Under the pieces are notes generated by a model that searched no databases, had not been told where the DNA came from, and saw nothing but the letters and a program-made list of their open reading frames with translations. DNA of 64,000 nucleotides from Candidatus Flexifilum breve (GTDB taxonomy: Bacteria > Chloroflexota > Anaerolineae > Aggregatilineales > Phototrophicaceae): assembly GCA_016717205.1 (NCBI GenBank), contig JADKGC010000002.1:1178001-1242000 (forward strand), given 5' to 3'. Positions 8,558 through 17,534 of the stretch are shown here, piece after piece. The position numbers and the translations under genes are program-made. How positions within the stretch are numbered: the first letter of the stretch is position 1; each line of letters starts with the position of its first letter.

Positions 8558-9037
8558 TTAGGGGAATCGCTGCCATTCGAGGTCGGCATGGGTGAGGCGC
8601 ACGTTGCCCTCCGCGTCGATGAAGCGGGCGGCGCTGTCGGCGTTGAAGCGGATGAGGTCAAACGGGGCGGCGCGGGGACGACCAGCCAGTGCCTCGGCGA
8701 TGATCGCCGCGACGGGCTTGAGATTCGTCTCCCATTTGGCGATGGCGAAATGCGTGTCGGGGAAGCGCCGCACCAGCGACTCGATCTTCTTGACGCTCAC
8801 CTGCCCCGATTCGCCCCAGAACACTGGGCGGCCGTCCGCGGCAAGCTGCACGACATCCGGCTTGTACTTGTCACCGATCTTGGTTTCAACGTACAGATCA
8901 GGGTACTGGGGCAGATAGAGCGCCCACAGATAGGCTTTCATGAGCACATGCTGCGGGCTTTCCAGCGGGTTTTTGACGAACACGACGCTTTGGCCGTGCG
9001 CGCGCAGCAGGCGCTTGCGCGGAAACGTCACCGTCAT
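8558..9037 (-). CDS. YaeQ-like protein (PD-(D/E)XK-fold family)
   Basis: 159 residues, starting at 9037 after GAGG seven bases upstream. The order of blocks resembles the YaeQ family: NPLESPQHVLMKAYLWAL near the start, then YKPDVVQL, then RPVFWGESGQVSVKKIESL. PDTHFAIAKW follows. The aspartate of PDVV and the glutamate of WGES would be the acidic residues of a nuclease-like fold. YaeQ proteins are of uncertain function. It lies on the minus strand between a methyltransferase and the fourth two-TM paralog, with a repeat in front. Confidence 0.5.
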   Translation of the reverse strand: MTVTFPRKRLLRAHGQSVVFVKNPLESPQHVLMKAYLWALYLPQYPDLYVETKIGDKYKPDVVQLAADGRPVFWGESGQVSVKKIESLVRRFPDTHFAIAKWETNLKPVAAIIAEALAGRPRAAPFDLIRFNADSAARFIDAEGNVRLTHADLEWQRFP

Positions 9038-9048
9038 ACGACTGCCTC

Positions 9049-9123
9049 ACCCCAAGAACCTGACGGTTCTTTGCCCCTCTCCCATGGGAGAGGGGCAGTT
9101 GAGCGCAGCGAAACGGGGTGAGG
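9049..9123. repeat. Intergenic inverted repeat (CTCACCCC ... GGGGTGAG)
   Basis: CTCACCCC at 9049 pairs with GGGGTGAG near 9115-9122. Between them are an AACCTGACGGTT palindrome and a CCCCTCTCCCATGGGAGAGG palindrome, giving several stacked hairpins. It belongs to the same GC-rich intergenic repeat class as 8409-8503. Confidence 0.55.
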
Positions 9124-9163
9124 CCGGAGGTTAAAATGACAGACACGAATCGGCTGACACATT

Positions 9164-9643
9164 CTAGATCGGCTCCGCGGAGAGCAGCATTTTGGAACGC
9201 CGCGCATAGTAGGCGCGATACTCTGCGCTGCTCTGAAAGGCCGTCGCGACCGTTTCATCAGCGACCGTGAAGCGGCTGTGACCGATGCGCAGCCTGTGAC
9301 AATGCAGCCGGGTCTGCGCCGTGGCGCATCCGCTGACCGCTTCGACGCGGCGGGCGGACAGATCGCGGGTGAAGTTGACCCATAATTGGATGATATAGGC
9401 GAGCACGAACGCGATCGGAATCACGAACAGCAGTTCGACGTGGAGTTTGGATATGTCCTGCGCCAGTCCCACGCAGACCGCCGCTACTACAATCAAGCCG
9501 CCGACACCCGTGCTCAGGAGGGCGCTGGAGGCGTCGCGCCGGAGCTGCAAGTGGGCGCGCTGGCGTTCGGTGAGCCGACCGCTCCGGTTAGCGTTCAGGT
9601 CGTGCTGCGTGAAATCGAGTAGTTGAGCGAGTTGTTGGGTCAT
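9164..9643 (-). CDS. Two-TM membrane protein, window paralog family, copy 4
   Basis: 159 residues from the ATG at 9643. The N-terminal motif LDFTQHDLNANRSGRLTERQ (~8-27), two hydrophobic helices (~38-58 and ~66-86) and the ending YRAYYARRSKMLLSAEPI match the family seen at 5560-7415. The soluble domain is shorter and carries CATAQTRLHCHRLRIG, with an extra Cys/His pair not present in the other copies. No clear ribosome site is visible. Instead, an 8-bp inverted repeat (9646-9653 and 9674-9681) lies directly in front of the start codon. Function unknown. Confidence 0.7.
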   Translation of the reverse strand: MTQQLAQLLDFTQHDLNANRSGRLTERQRAHLQLRRDASSALLSTGVGGLIVVAAVCVGLAQDISKLHVELLFVIPIAFVLAYIIQLWVNFTRDLSARRVEAVSGCATAQTRLHCHRLRIGHSRFTVADETVATAFQSSAEYRAYYARRSKMLLSAEPI

Positions 9644-9763
9644 GATGGAGGCTGGTCACTCTAAGAAGACTATAGCCTCCATTATACGAGCGCTTGCCGT
9701 TCAGGAGCATATAATTGAGCTGAGAGTATAAAATGCACTTTTCCGCTTAGTTCAGGGCATCGT

Positions 9764-10256
9764 ATGAATTACTTACATTTGCTTTCGCTTGACAACATAG
9801 CTTTATTGAAGGATTGGCTGGAGGAAACGGGCGAGCTTTACGTCGATATTGATCTACCCCACAGCGGCTCAAGCGGGAGCGCGTACCTTGTTCGGTCCAT
9901 GAATGAGTTAAAACTCCTTATTTCCCGTCAAACTCACCCCGAAATCGTGATTGCTATCTTTCATTCTCTGCAATATCCCATTCGTGGCATTGCAGATGAA
10001 ATCCTTTTGAAACAGGTGTTTGGAGCAGATTTCAGATGGTGCGTGGTACACCATCATCTCATTGGAAAGTGTTTATCCAGCTTCGGTCGTTTGGCGCGGA
10101 AATGGCAGGAGTCATGAAGAACTTCGACATGATTTCGCAGACATACTGGGGGAAAGAGTCGGAATAGGTACCAACCCCGCTGACGTTTGTTCCGACTGGC
10201 GTCAATTATCTTCTGAAGAAGTTTTGACGTTATCCGTCTTGAGAAATCAAAATTAA
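9764..10256 (+). pseudogene. Unknown AT-rich gene with a probable frameshift
   Basis: An open frame from the ATG at 9764 reads well to about 10030 (LLSLDNIALLKDWLEETG, DLPHSGSSGSAYLVR, ISRQTHPEIVIAIFHSLQYP). It then turns into less protein-like sequence before stopping at 10117. A second frame overlapping from 10020 continues naturally (ISDGAWYTIISLESVYPAS, HEELRHDFADILGERVGIG) to a stop at 10256. One indel around 10020-10035 would join them into a ~164-residue protein. The sequence is visibly AT-richer than its neighbours, suggesting recent acquisition. I do not recognise the family. Confidence 0.5.
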
Positions 10257-10326
10257 TATGAGCCTTATGTCAAAAACCCTGATAGGTACAAGTCGGTTTT
10301 CGATTTATGGCAAGAGTAGAAAGACG

Positions 10327-10461
10327 CTAAGGCGTGACAAAACGCCGCTGCCGGGGAGCCAGCTGGCCGGAGCGGTTGGCCAACAAATCGTCAGCGTCAA
10401 AGCCAAGTTTGAGCGAGAAGGCGAATTCGCCCATCGTCTCCGAATCCCAAACGGTCGTCAT
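10327..10461 (-). pseudogene. Truncated two-TM family member (N-terminal motif only)
   Basis: A 44-residue minus-strand frame starts at the ATG at 10461, eight bases after the ATPase stop, and ends at a TAG at 10327. Residues 17-40 read LKLGFDADDLLANRSGQLAP, a good match to the N-terminal motif of the six full-length two-TM proteins. The frame stops before the first transmembrane helix, and no continuation is visible further left. This looks like a decayed copy cut off near the AT-rich gene at 9764-10256. Confidence 0.6.
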
Positions 10462-10468
10462 AGTCGGG

Positions 10469-11275
10469 TTACTCCATCAGGTGTTTGAGGTAGTTTTCGG
10501 GGTGATTCAGGAATCCCCGCGTGATCGTGTAATGCTCGGTGTCCTCGTAGCGGATCTTTTGCAAGCCGCCCGCGTCGAAGCTCCAAATAGTAGCGTTCGG
10601 GTAGGCCATGAGGATCGGCGAATGCGTGGCGATGATGAACTGCCCGCCCTGATCGACCATCTGCTTGAGCAGCGCCAGCAGCGTGAGCTGGCGGCTGGGC
10701 GAGAGCGGCGCTTCCGGTTCGTCGAGCAGGTAGAGACCGTTCGGCACAAAGCGCGACCGGAAGAGCGTGAAGAAGCTTTCGCCGTGGGAATAGGTGTCTA
10801 AGCCTGCACCGTAGCGCTGCTGCATGTCGCTGAGTTCGCGCGCGTAGGGCATCGAGGCTAATCCCTTCGCCGTCGCCGAGCGCCCCTTGTATTCCTTCTC
10901 GATTTCCTGCAAATCCGCCAGCATCTCCGCTTTGACAGCGTTCATGTGCTTGACGTAGCCGAAGAAGTCTTCGGAACGCATGAAGAAGCCCTTCTTCGTG
11001 CGCTGATTCCACACCAACTTGAGGCTACGCGCGTAGCGGCGCACCTCGGTGAGCGTCTGATCGCTGGTGACGCTCTCGCTGCCCACCGTGATCGACCCGG
11101 CGGCGATGGCGAGCGCTTCGAGCAGCGTCGACTTGCCAGAGCCGTTTTCGCCGACGAAGAACGTAATCTCCGAATCGAAGGTCATCTCGCTCAACGCGCG
11201 CAAGCTCGGCACGCTGAACGGGAACCCCGTCTCGTTGAGGGTGCTGCCAATATTCAGGGATCGCAGGTGGATCAT
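10469..11275 (-). CDS. AAA-type ATPase (ABC-like AAA_21 family)
   Basis: 268 residues from the ATG at 11275. Walker A is FFVGENGSGKSTLLEAL (residues ~39-55). The signature-like YSHGESFFTLF lies near 163. Walker B is GLYLLDEPEAPLSPS near 178, and the switch histidine is in FIIATHSPILM near 211. The layout is a single short ABC/SMC-like head without long coiled-coils. It resembles stand-alone predicted ATPases that are sometimes linked to defence or DNA metabolism. The middle part has only a short helical insertion (DFFGYVKHMNAVKAEMLADL). It has no obvious partner except the two-TM remnant just downstream. Substrate and role unknown. Confidence 0.75.
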   Translation of the reverse strand: MIHLRSLNIGSTLNETGFPFSVPSLRALSEMTFDSEITFFVGENGSGKSTLLEALAIAAGSITVGSESVTSDQTLTEVRRYARSLKLVWNQRTKKGFFMRSEDFFGYVKHMNAVKAEMLADLQEIEKEYKGRSATAKGLASMPYARELSDMQQRYGAGLDTYSHGESFFTLFRSRFVPNGLYLLDEPEAPLSPSRQLTLLALLKQMVDQGGQFIIATHSPILMAYPNATIWSFDAGGLQKIRYEDTEHYTITRGFLNHPENYLKHLME

Positions 11276-11425
11276 GTTCGCCTCGTATACCTTGCTCTAG
11301 TGTACATGCGAATTGTCCCGCTCAACGTGCCAAGCTGTCCGCTGGACCGGGGCGGCTGGTTGACAGGCTTTTCAATCTCGGTTATCGTTTTAAAAATTTC
11401 AAATGCCACATGGGAAGAGACACAC

Positions 11426-13223
11426 ATGAGCACCGTACCTCTCCGCAGCGCAATTTCACCGGACGACCGTTACAACCGGGAAAGTCTGTTCACGACGCCC
11501 GATGAGTGGCGCGCCGCGTTTGACCGCGTCATCAGCCGCCTCGCCGAAGCCGACCGCTTCAAGGGGCATCTCGGCGATACCCCGTCCACGCTGGTGAGCT
11601 GGCTGAGCTATTCGGAAGATGTGGCGCTGGCGGTGGGTCAGGTCTTCGTCTACGCGCTGATGGAGAACGCCGTCGACAAGACGGATCAAGCGGCTAACGA
11701 GATGGCCGATATGGCCTACGGCATGATGGGACGCTGGCAGGCCGCGTTCGCCTTCGCCAACCCGGAACTGCTGACCATCGGTCAGGTCAAGCTCAACGAA
11801 TGGCTGCAAACCGAGCCGCGCTTGCAGGCCTACCAGCAGATGATCGACGACCTGTTCCGCCAGCAGGAACATGTGCGCTCGGGGGAAGTCGAAGAACTGC
11901 TCGGCCTGATCAGCGACCCGTTCAACGCGTTCGCCAACTCGCCGGATGCGCTCATCAATGCCGACCTTAAGTTCGCACCGGCGCGCAGCAGCAGCGGCGA
12001 GGAACTGCCGCTCACCCACGGCACCGAGGGCAGTCTGCTCTACAGTACCGACCGCGAAGTGCGGCGCACAGCGTGGGAAAACTACGCGGATGGCTTCATC
12101 GGCGTGAAGAACGCGCTGGCGGCGGGCTTATCCGGTGCGATGAAGCGCGATGTGTTCTACATGCGCGCTCGCCGCTTCGACAGTGTGCTCGAAGCGCAGT
12201 TGTTCCAGTACAACCTGCCGACGAACGTGTTCCACAACCTGGTGGAGACATACAAGAAGCACATCCCGACGTGGCATCGCTACTGGCGCGCCCGTAAGAA
12301 GGCGCTCGGCGTTGATCAACTGCACCCGTATGACATCTGGGCACCGCTCACGCAGCACAGCCCGAAGATCGACTTTCAGCAGGCCGTCGACATGATTTGC
12401 GCGGGCATGGCGCCGCTCGGCGAGGATTACGTGAGCACGCTGCGGCGCGGTTGCCTTGAACAGCGCTGGGTGGACTTCCAGCCGAATCAGGGCAAGACGG
12501 AAGGCGCGTTCTCGTTTGGCTGGCAGGGGACGCATCCGTTCATCAACATGAGTTTCAATGGCGATCTGCGCGCGATGAGCACGCTGGCGCACGAGCTCGG
12601 TCATTCCATGCACTCGTACTACACGTGGCAGAATCAGCCGTTCGCCTACACCGATTATTCGATGTTCGTGGCGGAAACCGCGTCGAACTTCAATCAGGCG
12701 ATGGTGCGCGCGCATCTGCTGCAAACCAACACCGACCGCGACTTCCAACTCGCGCTCATCGACGAGACGATGAACAACATTCACCGCTACTTCTTCATCA
12801 TGCCGACGCTCTCGCGCTTTGAACTGGAAGTGCATGAGCGCGTCGAACGCGGCGAAGGTCTGACCGCCGAAGCATCTGAGCGCGCTCATGGCCGATCTGT
12901 TCGCGGAAGGCTACGGCGACGAAGTCCACGTCGACCGCGAGCGCGTGGGCATCACCTGGGCGCAGTTCGGTCACCTGTATGTGCCGTACTACACCTTCCA
13001 GTACGCGACCGGGATTTCGGCGGCGCACGCGCTGGCGGCGCGCATCCTCAATGGAGACGCGGGCGCGGCGGAGAAGTACCTCGAATTCCTCGCGACGGGC
13101 AACGCGCTGTATCCACTCGACGCGCTCAAGGTGGCGGGCGTCGATATGACCACGCCGCAGGCCGTCGAAGAGACGTTCGGCGTGCTCGAACAGGTCATCG
13201 AACGGCTGGAATCGCTGTTCTAA
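11426..13223 (+). CDS. pepF: M3-family oligoendopeptidase F (interrupted by one frameshift)
   Basis: Start at the ATG at 11426 after GGAAGAG; a longer open frame upstream from 10946 is antisense to the ATPase and not credible. The first ~483 codons give an M3 metallopeptidase, including the zinc motif STLAHELGHSMHSYY near residue 390 and AETASNFNQAMV just after. At 12875 an extra T (gca-T-ctg) shifts the frame. Removing it joins LTAEA to LSALMADLFAEGYG, continuing through VPYYTFQYATGISAAHALAA to a stop at 13221. The repaired product is about 598 residues, the normal PepF length. PepF hydrolyses short peptides in the cytoplasm. Confidence 0.85.
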
Positions 13224-13440
13224 AGATCAACCTCACCCCCAACCCCTCTCCGAAAAGAGGAGAGGGGAGTCAGCATTGTTTGCCAAGCCAAATTTGCTTT
13301 CGTAGGGACGCGATAAGGTGTCTAAAAGGCTTTGATCAACCCTCGCAACCGTCCTCTCCCACGTCAACGGTGAGAGGGACAAACGTGCTTTTCACCCCTT
13401 CTCCCCACTTGCGTGGGAGAAGGGGTGAGGGGCAGCAGCA
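13224..13440. repeat. Composite intergenic repeats
   Basis: Contains CACCCCCAACCCCTCTCC with AAAAGAGGAGAGGGGA, then a CGTAGGGACGCGATAAG fragment. A CCCCACTTGCGTGGGAGAAGG palindrome-like block at 13399-13426 follows. All recur elsewhere in the window. The gap 13224-13522 shows no gene. Confidence 0.5.
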
Positions 13441-13522
13441 CGAAAAGTGGAATCTTTTAAACAAAACTTGTACCTTTACCTTGGGAGCACCGCCACCTCC
13501 TACGTCTGTCTCTACGCTTGGA

Positions 13523-14068
13523 TCAAACTTCACGCAGCGCGGCTTGATACAAGGTGCGAATCGTCAGGATTTCCCCGCGATGCTCCGCCTCGTGCTGTGC
13601 CAGATGATGCATAATCCACTCTGGCGACACGTCATAGCGTGGCAGTTGGCGCAACCGCCGATAATCAGCCTCCGTCACCGCTTGCAGGCTTTTCAGAAAA
13701 TACGCGCGGGTGTGCTCCAAATGTTCCAGATGCGCGCTTAACGGAATCTGGAGCACCGGATGTAATTGTCCGTCGGCGTCGCGCACCGGGTACGGAAACA
13801 ACGCCTCGATTTCCGCCGTCCACGGCTGCTGCAAGATCTCTTCGTGCAGCCAATCAATTTCAATCGCCGCAATGTGATACAGCAGCGTGCCGATCCGGTT
13901 TTGCAGGCCGGGAGCCAACCAGTCAACCTCCGCCTCGCTTATCGTTTGCAGCGCCTTGAGCGTCCGTGCGCGGGCATCTTGCAAGCGCCAAAGCGCGGTA
14001 GCCAACGGTGCGGCGTAACCCGCTAACGGTTGTGCGGCGAGCTGATCTTTTGTTTCAGGCATTCTCAT
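13523..14068 (-). CDS. DinB-like four-helix metalloenzyme
   Basis: 181 residues. Metal-ligand histidines are visible where DinB/DfsB proteins carry them: LLYHIAAIEIDWLHEE (residues ~63-78) and WIMHHLAQHEAEHRGEI (~151-167). The rest is strongly helical with the usual LEHTRAYFLKSLQAV helix between them. Members of this superfamily include thiol-transferases and stress-associated proteins, and the particular reaction is not predictable here. The gene is divergent from the NarX-like kinase. Confidence 0.75.
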   Translation of the reverse strand: MRMPETKDQLAAQPLAGYAAPLATALWRLQDARARTLKALQTISEAEVDWLAPGLQNRIGTLLYHIAAIEIDWLHEEILQQPWTAEIEALFPYPVRDADGQLHPVLQIPLSAHLEHLEHTRAYFLKSLQAVTEADYRRLRQLPRYDVSPEWIMHHLAQHEAEHRGEILTIRTLYQAALREV

Positions 14069-14163
14069 CCTCGTACTAGTTAGGGCACGCGCTGTGACCC
14101 GGGCATTTATGTTAGTATCATGGATATCTCAAAAAATGGTGAGGCAATTCCCCGATTCAAGGC

Positions 14164-15609
14164 GTGTGGGAGTCCCGCTGGTTTCAGCGTTTTTGGGGCA
14201 TCGTTGGCGCGGCGAGTGTGCGCGTCAAGGTGCTGGGCATTGTGTTAGGCGTCATTGTGCTGCTCGGGCTGTTCGTCATGGTGCAGATGCGGCAGGCGCT
14301 GTATGGCACGCTCGAAGCGGCGCTGCAGGCGCAGGGCATCGACCTCGCGCAGTTCGTCGGCGGGCGCGTCGATGACGCGCGGTTGTGCTGCGACGCGGAC
14401 ATGGTCACCGATGTGCTGGAGGGTCTGCAGGAACATTATTCCGGCAACGGGCACAATACGCTCGTCGATTACATGTTCGTCACCGATGAGAATGGCGATC
14501 TGATCGCCGCCAGTGATGCCGACGCGCTCACCCCGGAGGTGATCCGCCCGACAGTACCGTTTTCTGAGCCGCAGGTGCGCCATCTCAAAACCGCGCAGGG
14601 CGACGTGATCGATATTACGATGCCGCTCCCGCAAAGCGGCGGCGAGTTCCGCATCGGGCTCGCCGAAGACAACATCGAACAGATTGTGCTGGTCGTGACG
14701 ACGCAGATCATCTCGCTCACGCTGGTGATGGTGGCGGTCGGGTTTGTGGCGGCCTTCTTCCTCACATGGATTTTGACGCGCCCGCTGCTCAGCTTGCTCG
14801 ATGCGACGCGCACTGTCGCCAAAGGGGATTTCAGTGTGCAGGTGCCGCGCTGGGCGAACGACGAGATCGGCGACCTGTCCGAAGCGTTCAACGCCATGAC
14901 GCGCTCGCTCGCGCAGGCTGAACGCGAACGCGCCGAGCGTGAAAATCTGCGCGCCAGCTATATCCGCCGAGTGATCACCGCGCAGGAGGATGAGCGCAAA
15001 CGCATCGCTCGTGAACTGCACGACAGCACCAGTCAGTCGCTGACCTCGCTGCTCGTCGGACTGCGGCATCTGGAAGAAGCGAGCGATCCGGCGACGGCGA
15101 AAGCCCGCCTCGCGGAGATTCGCAAGACGGTCAACGGCACGCTCGACGAAGTGCACGCGCTGGCATGGCAGCTCCGACCGAGCGTGCTCGACGATCTCGG
15201 GCTGGCGGCGGCGCTCCAGCGCTACATCGGCGACTACCAGACGCGCTACGCCATTCAGGTCGATTTCGTCTTTCGCAACCTCGCGGAACGCCTGCCCATT
15301 GAGATTGAGACCACGCTCTACCGCGTGATACAGGAAGGGTTGACCAACATCGCGCGGCACGCCCAAGCGCAGAACGCCAGCATTCTGCTGGAACAGCGTG
15401 CCGCGTCCGTGCGTGTCATCCTCGAAGATAACGGCGTCGGCTTTGACGCGGAAACCGTCACCTACAGTCAGAAGAGCCTCGGGTTGCAGGGTATGCGCGA
15501 GCGCGTCGCGCTGCTGAACGGTAAACTCGTGATCGAATCCCAACCGGGGCAAGGCACGAGTTTGTTCATCGAGATTCCGCTCACGGAAGCGAAAGAGACG
15601 AGCGCATGA
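14164..15609 (+). CDS. NarX-type sensor histidine kinase (HAMP, HisKA_3)
   Basis: 481 residues from a GTG at 14164. Two transmembrane helices (~21-42 and ~178-203) flank an extracytoplasmic sensor domain of ~135 residues containing LCCDADMVTDVLEG. A HAMP domain follows (TRPLLSLLDATRTVAKGDFS). HisKA_3 carries phospho-acceptor His286 in IARELHDSTSQSL, then WQLRPSVLDDLGL and the HATPase motifs EDNGVGFD and LGLQGMRERV. The stop overlaps the response regulator start (ATGA), so the two are cotranscribed and presumably form one signalling pair. The signal is unknown. Confidence 0.9.
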   Translation: MWESRWFQRFWGIVGAASVRVKVLGIVLGVIVLLGLFVMVQMRQALYGTLEAALQAQGIDLAQFVGGRVDDARLCCDADMVTDVLEGLQEHYSGNGHNTLVDYMFVTDENGDLIAASDADALTPEVIRPTVPFSEPQVRHLKTAQGDVIDITMPLPQSGGEFRIGLAEDNIEQIVLVVTTQIISLTLVMVAVGFVAAFFLTWILTRPLLSLLDATRTVAKGDFSVQVPRWANDEIGDLSEAFNAMTRSLAQAERERAERENLRASYIRRVITAQEDERKRIARELHDSTSQSLTSLLVGLRHLEEASDPATAKARLAEIRKTVNGTLDEVHALAWQLRPSVLDDLGLAAALQRYIGDYQTRYAIQVDFVFRNLAERLPIEIETTLYRVIQEGLTNIARHAQAQNASILLEQRAASVRVILEDNGVGFDAETVTYSQKSLGLQGMRERVALLNGKLVIESQPGQGTSLFIEIPLTEAKETSA

Positions 15610-16262
15610 GCGACAGCACGACAATTCTGCTGGCGGATGATCACGCCATTTTACGGTCCGGCCTACGGCTGCTGGTCGAAAGCCAGCCGGATTTCAAGGT
15701 CGTGGGTGAAGCGGGCACGGGCAAAGAGGCCATCGCCAAAGCGCGTGAACTACAGCCCAACCTCATTCTGCTCGACCTGAACATGCCGGAGCTCGACGGG
15801 TTGGACGCCCTGCCCGCGATCCGCAAGGAGGCGCCGGACAGCCGCATCCTGATTCTCACCATGCACGACGATGTGAGCTACCTGCAGGAGGCGCTGCGCA
15901 CGGGCGCGTCCGGCTACATCCTCAAGAAAGCCGTGGACAGCGACCTGATCACGGCGCTGCGCACGGTGCTCCGCGGGGAAACTTACGTGCATTCCGCCAT
16001 GACGCAGAAACTGCTGCAAAAGATCGATCAGCAGGCGGCGAAACCCGCGCCGGAAGCCGACCCGTGGGCGACGCTCTCCGATCGCGAGCGCGATGTGCTG
16101 CGCTTGGTCGCGTTAGGCTACACCAACGCGGAGATTGCCAGCGAGTTGTTTTTAAGCGTGAAAACGGTGGAGACCTACCGCACGCGCGGCATGGAGAAGC
16201 TCAATTTTCAAACGCGCGCGCAGTTGGTCAAGGCGGCGTTGGAGAAGGGCTTGTTGGAGTAA
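15606..16262 (+). CDS. NarL/LuxR-type response regulator
   Basis: 218 residues, overlapping the kinase stop by four bases. The receiver domain has the acidic pair in LLADDHAILRSGLR, the phospho-acceptor Asp57 in LILLDLNMPELDG, the switch region ILTMHDD and Lys in YILKKAVD. The C-terminal LuxR helix-turn-helix spans LSDRERDVLRLVALGYTNAE to TVETYRTRGMEKL. It should be phosphorylated by the adjacent kinase and act as a transcription factor. Targets cannot be read; the nearest downstream gene is on the other strand. Confidence 0.92.
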   Translation: MSDSTTILLADDHAILRSGLRLLVESQPDFKVVGEAGTGKEAIAKARELQPNLILLDLNMPELDGLDALPAIRKEAPDSRILILTMHDDVSYLQEALRTGASGYILKKAVDSDLITALRTVLRGETYVHSAMTQKLLQKIDQQAAKPAPEADPWATLSDRERDVLRLVALGYTNAEIASELFLSVKTVETYRTRGMEKLNFQTRAQLVKAALEKGLLE

Positions 16263-16803
16263 ACCGGCGAAACCCCAGCCCCTTTCCCACGCAAGCGCTG
16301 AAGGGGCGAGCGTTCAATATAGACTGTAGGGGAGGGGCTTGCCCCTCCCGTTGGTGGGCGAGGCAAACCGGTAAGTGCGTAGAATGCCATGAAAACGGGT
16401 TATAGGTCGGTTTTGAGATGTTGCGGACGCGATTTATCGCGTCCCTACGAGAAGCTTGTCTTTGTGTAGGGACGCAATTATGCAATTTAACTTATGAGTA
16501 CGGAGATCCCGAATGTAGGGGAGGGGTAGTGTCCCCACCCGTACATGGGCGACCACATAGGGTCGCCCCTACAGCCAATATCCGCGATCATTAGTTAAAC
16601 TGCATCATTGCGTCCGCTGCCCCCAAAGAGACTTCACGTTATTCTGCGGAGCCGCCGGCATGCCTCGTCCCTACAAATAAAACCTACCTCTGTCAGGTGG
16701 AGTGGAAAAATCGCGGACGCGCAGAAGCGCGTCCCTACAATTGATCGCATGGGGCATGTTCTACTCCCCTCTCCGTTCGGAGAGGGGTCGGGGGTGAGGC
16801 TCG
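16263..16803. repeat. Cluster of intergenic palindromic repeats
   Basis: Gene-free. In order: a GTAGGGGAGGGGCTTGCCCC palindrome (16325-16348); a CGCGATTTATCGCG core ending GTCCCTAC (16428-16448); GTAGGGACGCAATTATGC (16467 onward). Next comes a ~95-bp unit from GTAGGGGAGGGGTAGTG to GCATCATTGCGTCCGCTG (16515-16620), whose first part recurs at 43226-43320. A right half of the MITE-like element follows (GGCATGCCTCGTCCCTAC then AAAACCTACCTCTGTCAGG, 16658-16698). It ends with GCGGACGCGCAGAAGCGC and a CTCTCCGTTCGGAGAGG block. Confidence 0.6.
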
Positions 16804-16810
16804 GGTTGAT

Positions 16811-17272
16811 TTACCGCGCCGACAGCGATTTCTGCGTCTGCCGCGCCCACCACGCTTGCCACGCGCCTGTCGACCAGAGCGCCCAGATCACCAGCACGGG
16901 CTGGAAGAACAGCCGCGTCAGGCGCGCTTCGTCGGTGTTGAGACCGAAGCCATCGATCCCGTTGACGTACTGCGAGATGTTCCCCGGAAACACCGCCACG
17001 AAGAAGGCCGCCGCGATCCAGCCGACCCACACGCGATACTTGCCCGGATAAATCAGGGCGAGGCCGAGCACGATTTCCACGATGCCGGACGCAACCACGA
17101 CGAAGTCGCCGTCGAGCGGCAGCCACGGCGGTACCTGCGCCAGAAATTCGGCGCGCGCAAAGGTCAGGTGGCTGATGCCCGCGAACAGCAGCGCGGCGCC
17201 CAGCAGCAGGCGTAACAGCGTTTGCATGAGACTCGGTTTACTCACGGTGAGAACGGGGTTTTTGCTTGCCAT
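16811..17272 (-). CDS. DoxX-like small membrane protein
   Basis: 153 residues, four predicted transmembrane helices. LRLLLGAALLFAGISHLTF (~21-39), ASGIVEIVLGLALIYPG (~61-77), WIAAAFFVAVFPGNISQYVN and the last helix follow the DoxX/YphA membrane layout. These proteins are linked in other bacteria to redox or thiol stress, but most members are uncharacterised. It is divergent from a second DoxX-family gene at 17535, suggesting shared control. Confidence 0.7.
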   Translation of the reverse strand: MASKNPVLTVSKPSLMQTLLRLLLGAALLFAGISHLTFARAEFLAQVPPWLPLDGDFVVVASGIVEIVLGLALIYPGKYRVWVGWIAAAFFVAVFPGNISQYVNGIDGFGLNTDEARLTRLFFQPVLVIWALWSTGAWQAWWARQTQKSLSAR

Positions 17273-17395
17273 CGACCAGTTTTTCCCTTGCAGCTTGACG
17301 AATAGACGACCACGTGCCTGAGCCTAGCGCCGCTCGCTGAGGGCGAGGTGAGCGCATTGTGAAAATACACACTATAACGTGCAGATCGCCTCAAA

Positions 17396-17416
17396 CTGTC
17401 AGGTTTTCCCTGACAG
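17396..17416. promoter_or_regulatory. Inverted repeat between the divergent DoxX genes
   Basis: CTGTCAGG (17396-17403) and CCTGACAG (17409-17416) form perfect 8-bp arms with a 5-base spacer, about 120 bases from each gene start. It could be an operator or an mRNA hairpin; no regulator gene is adjacent. Confidence 0.35.
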
Positions 17417-17534
17417 CAAAATGCGCACTTTCCCCGACACAAGATGCGGGCTTTACCTGCTACACCGAAAATGCGACCCGGCCTATCATAAGGACATCAA
17501 ACGAAAACAAATACACACACAACGAGGTGTTCAA

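Noticed and set aside
10946..11425. Long 5' extension of the pepF frame
   Set aside because: It is antisense to the AAA ATPase, and a good ribosome site and conserved start occur at 11426.
17379..17534. Upstream extension of the DoxX gene
   Set aside because: The extra 52 residues are Cys/Lys-rich and overlap a hairpin; the ATG at 17535 has a ribosome site.
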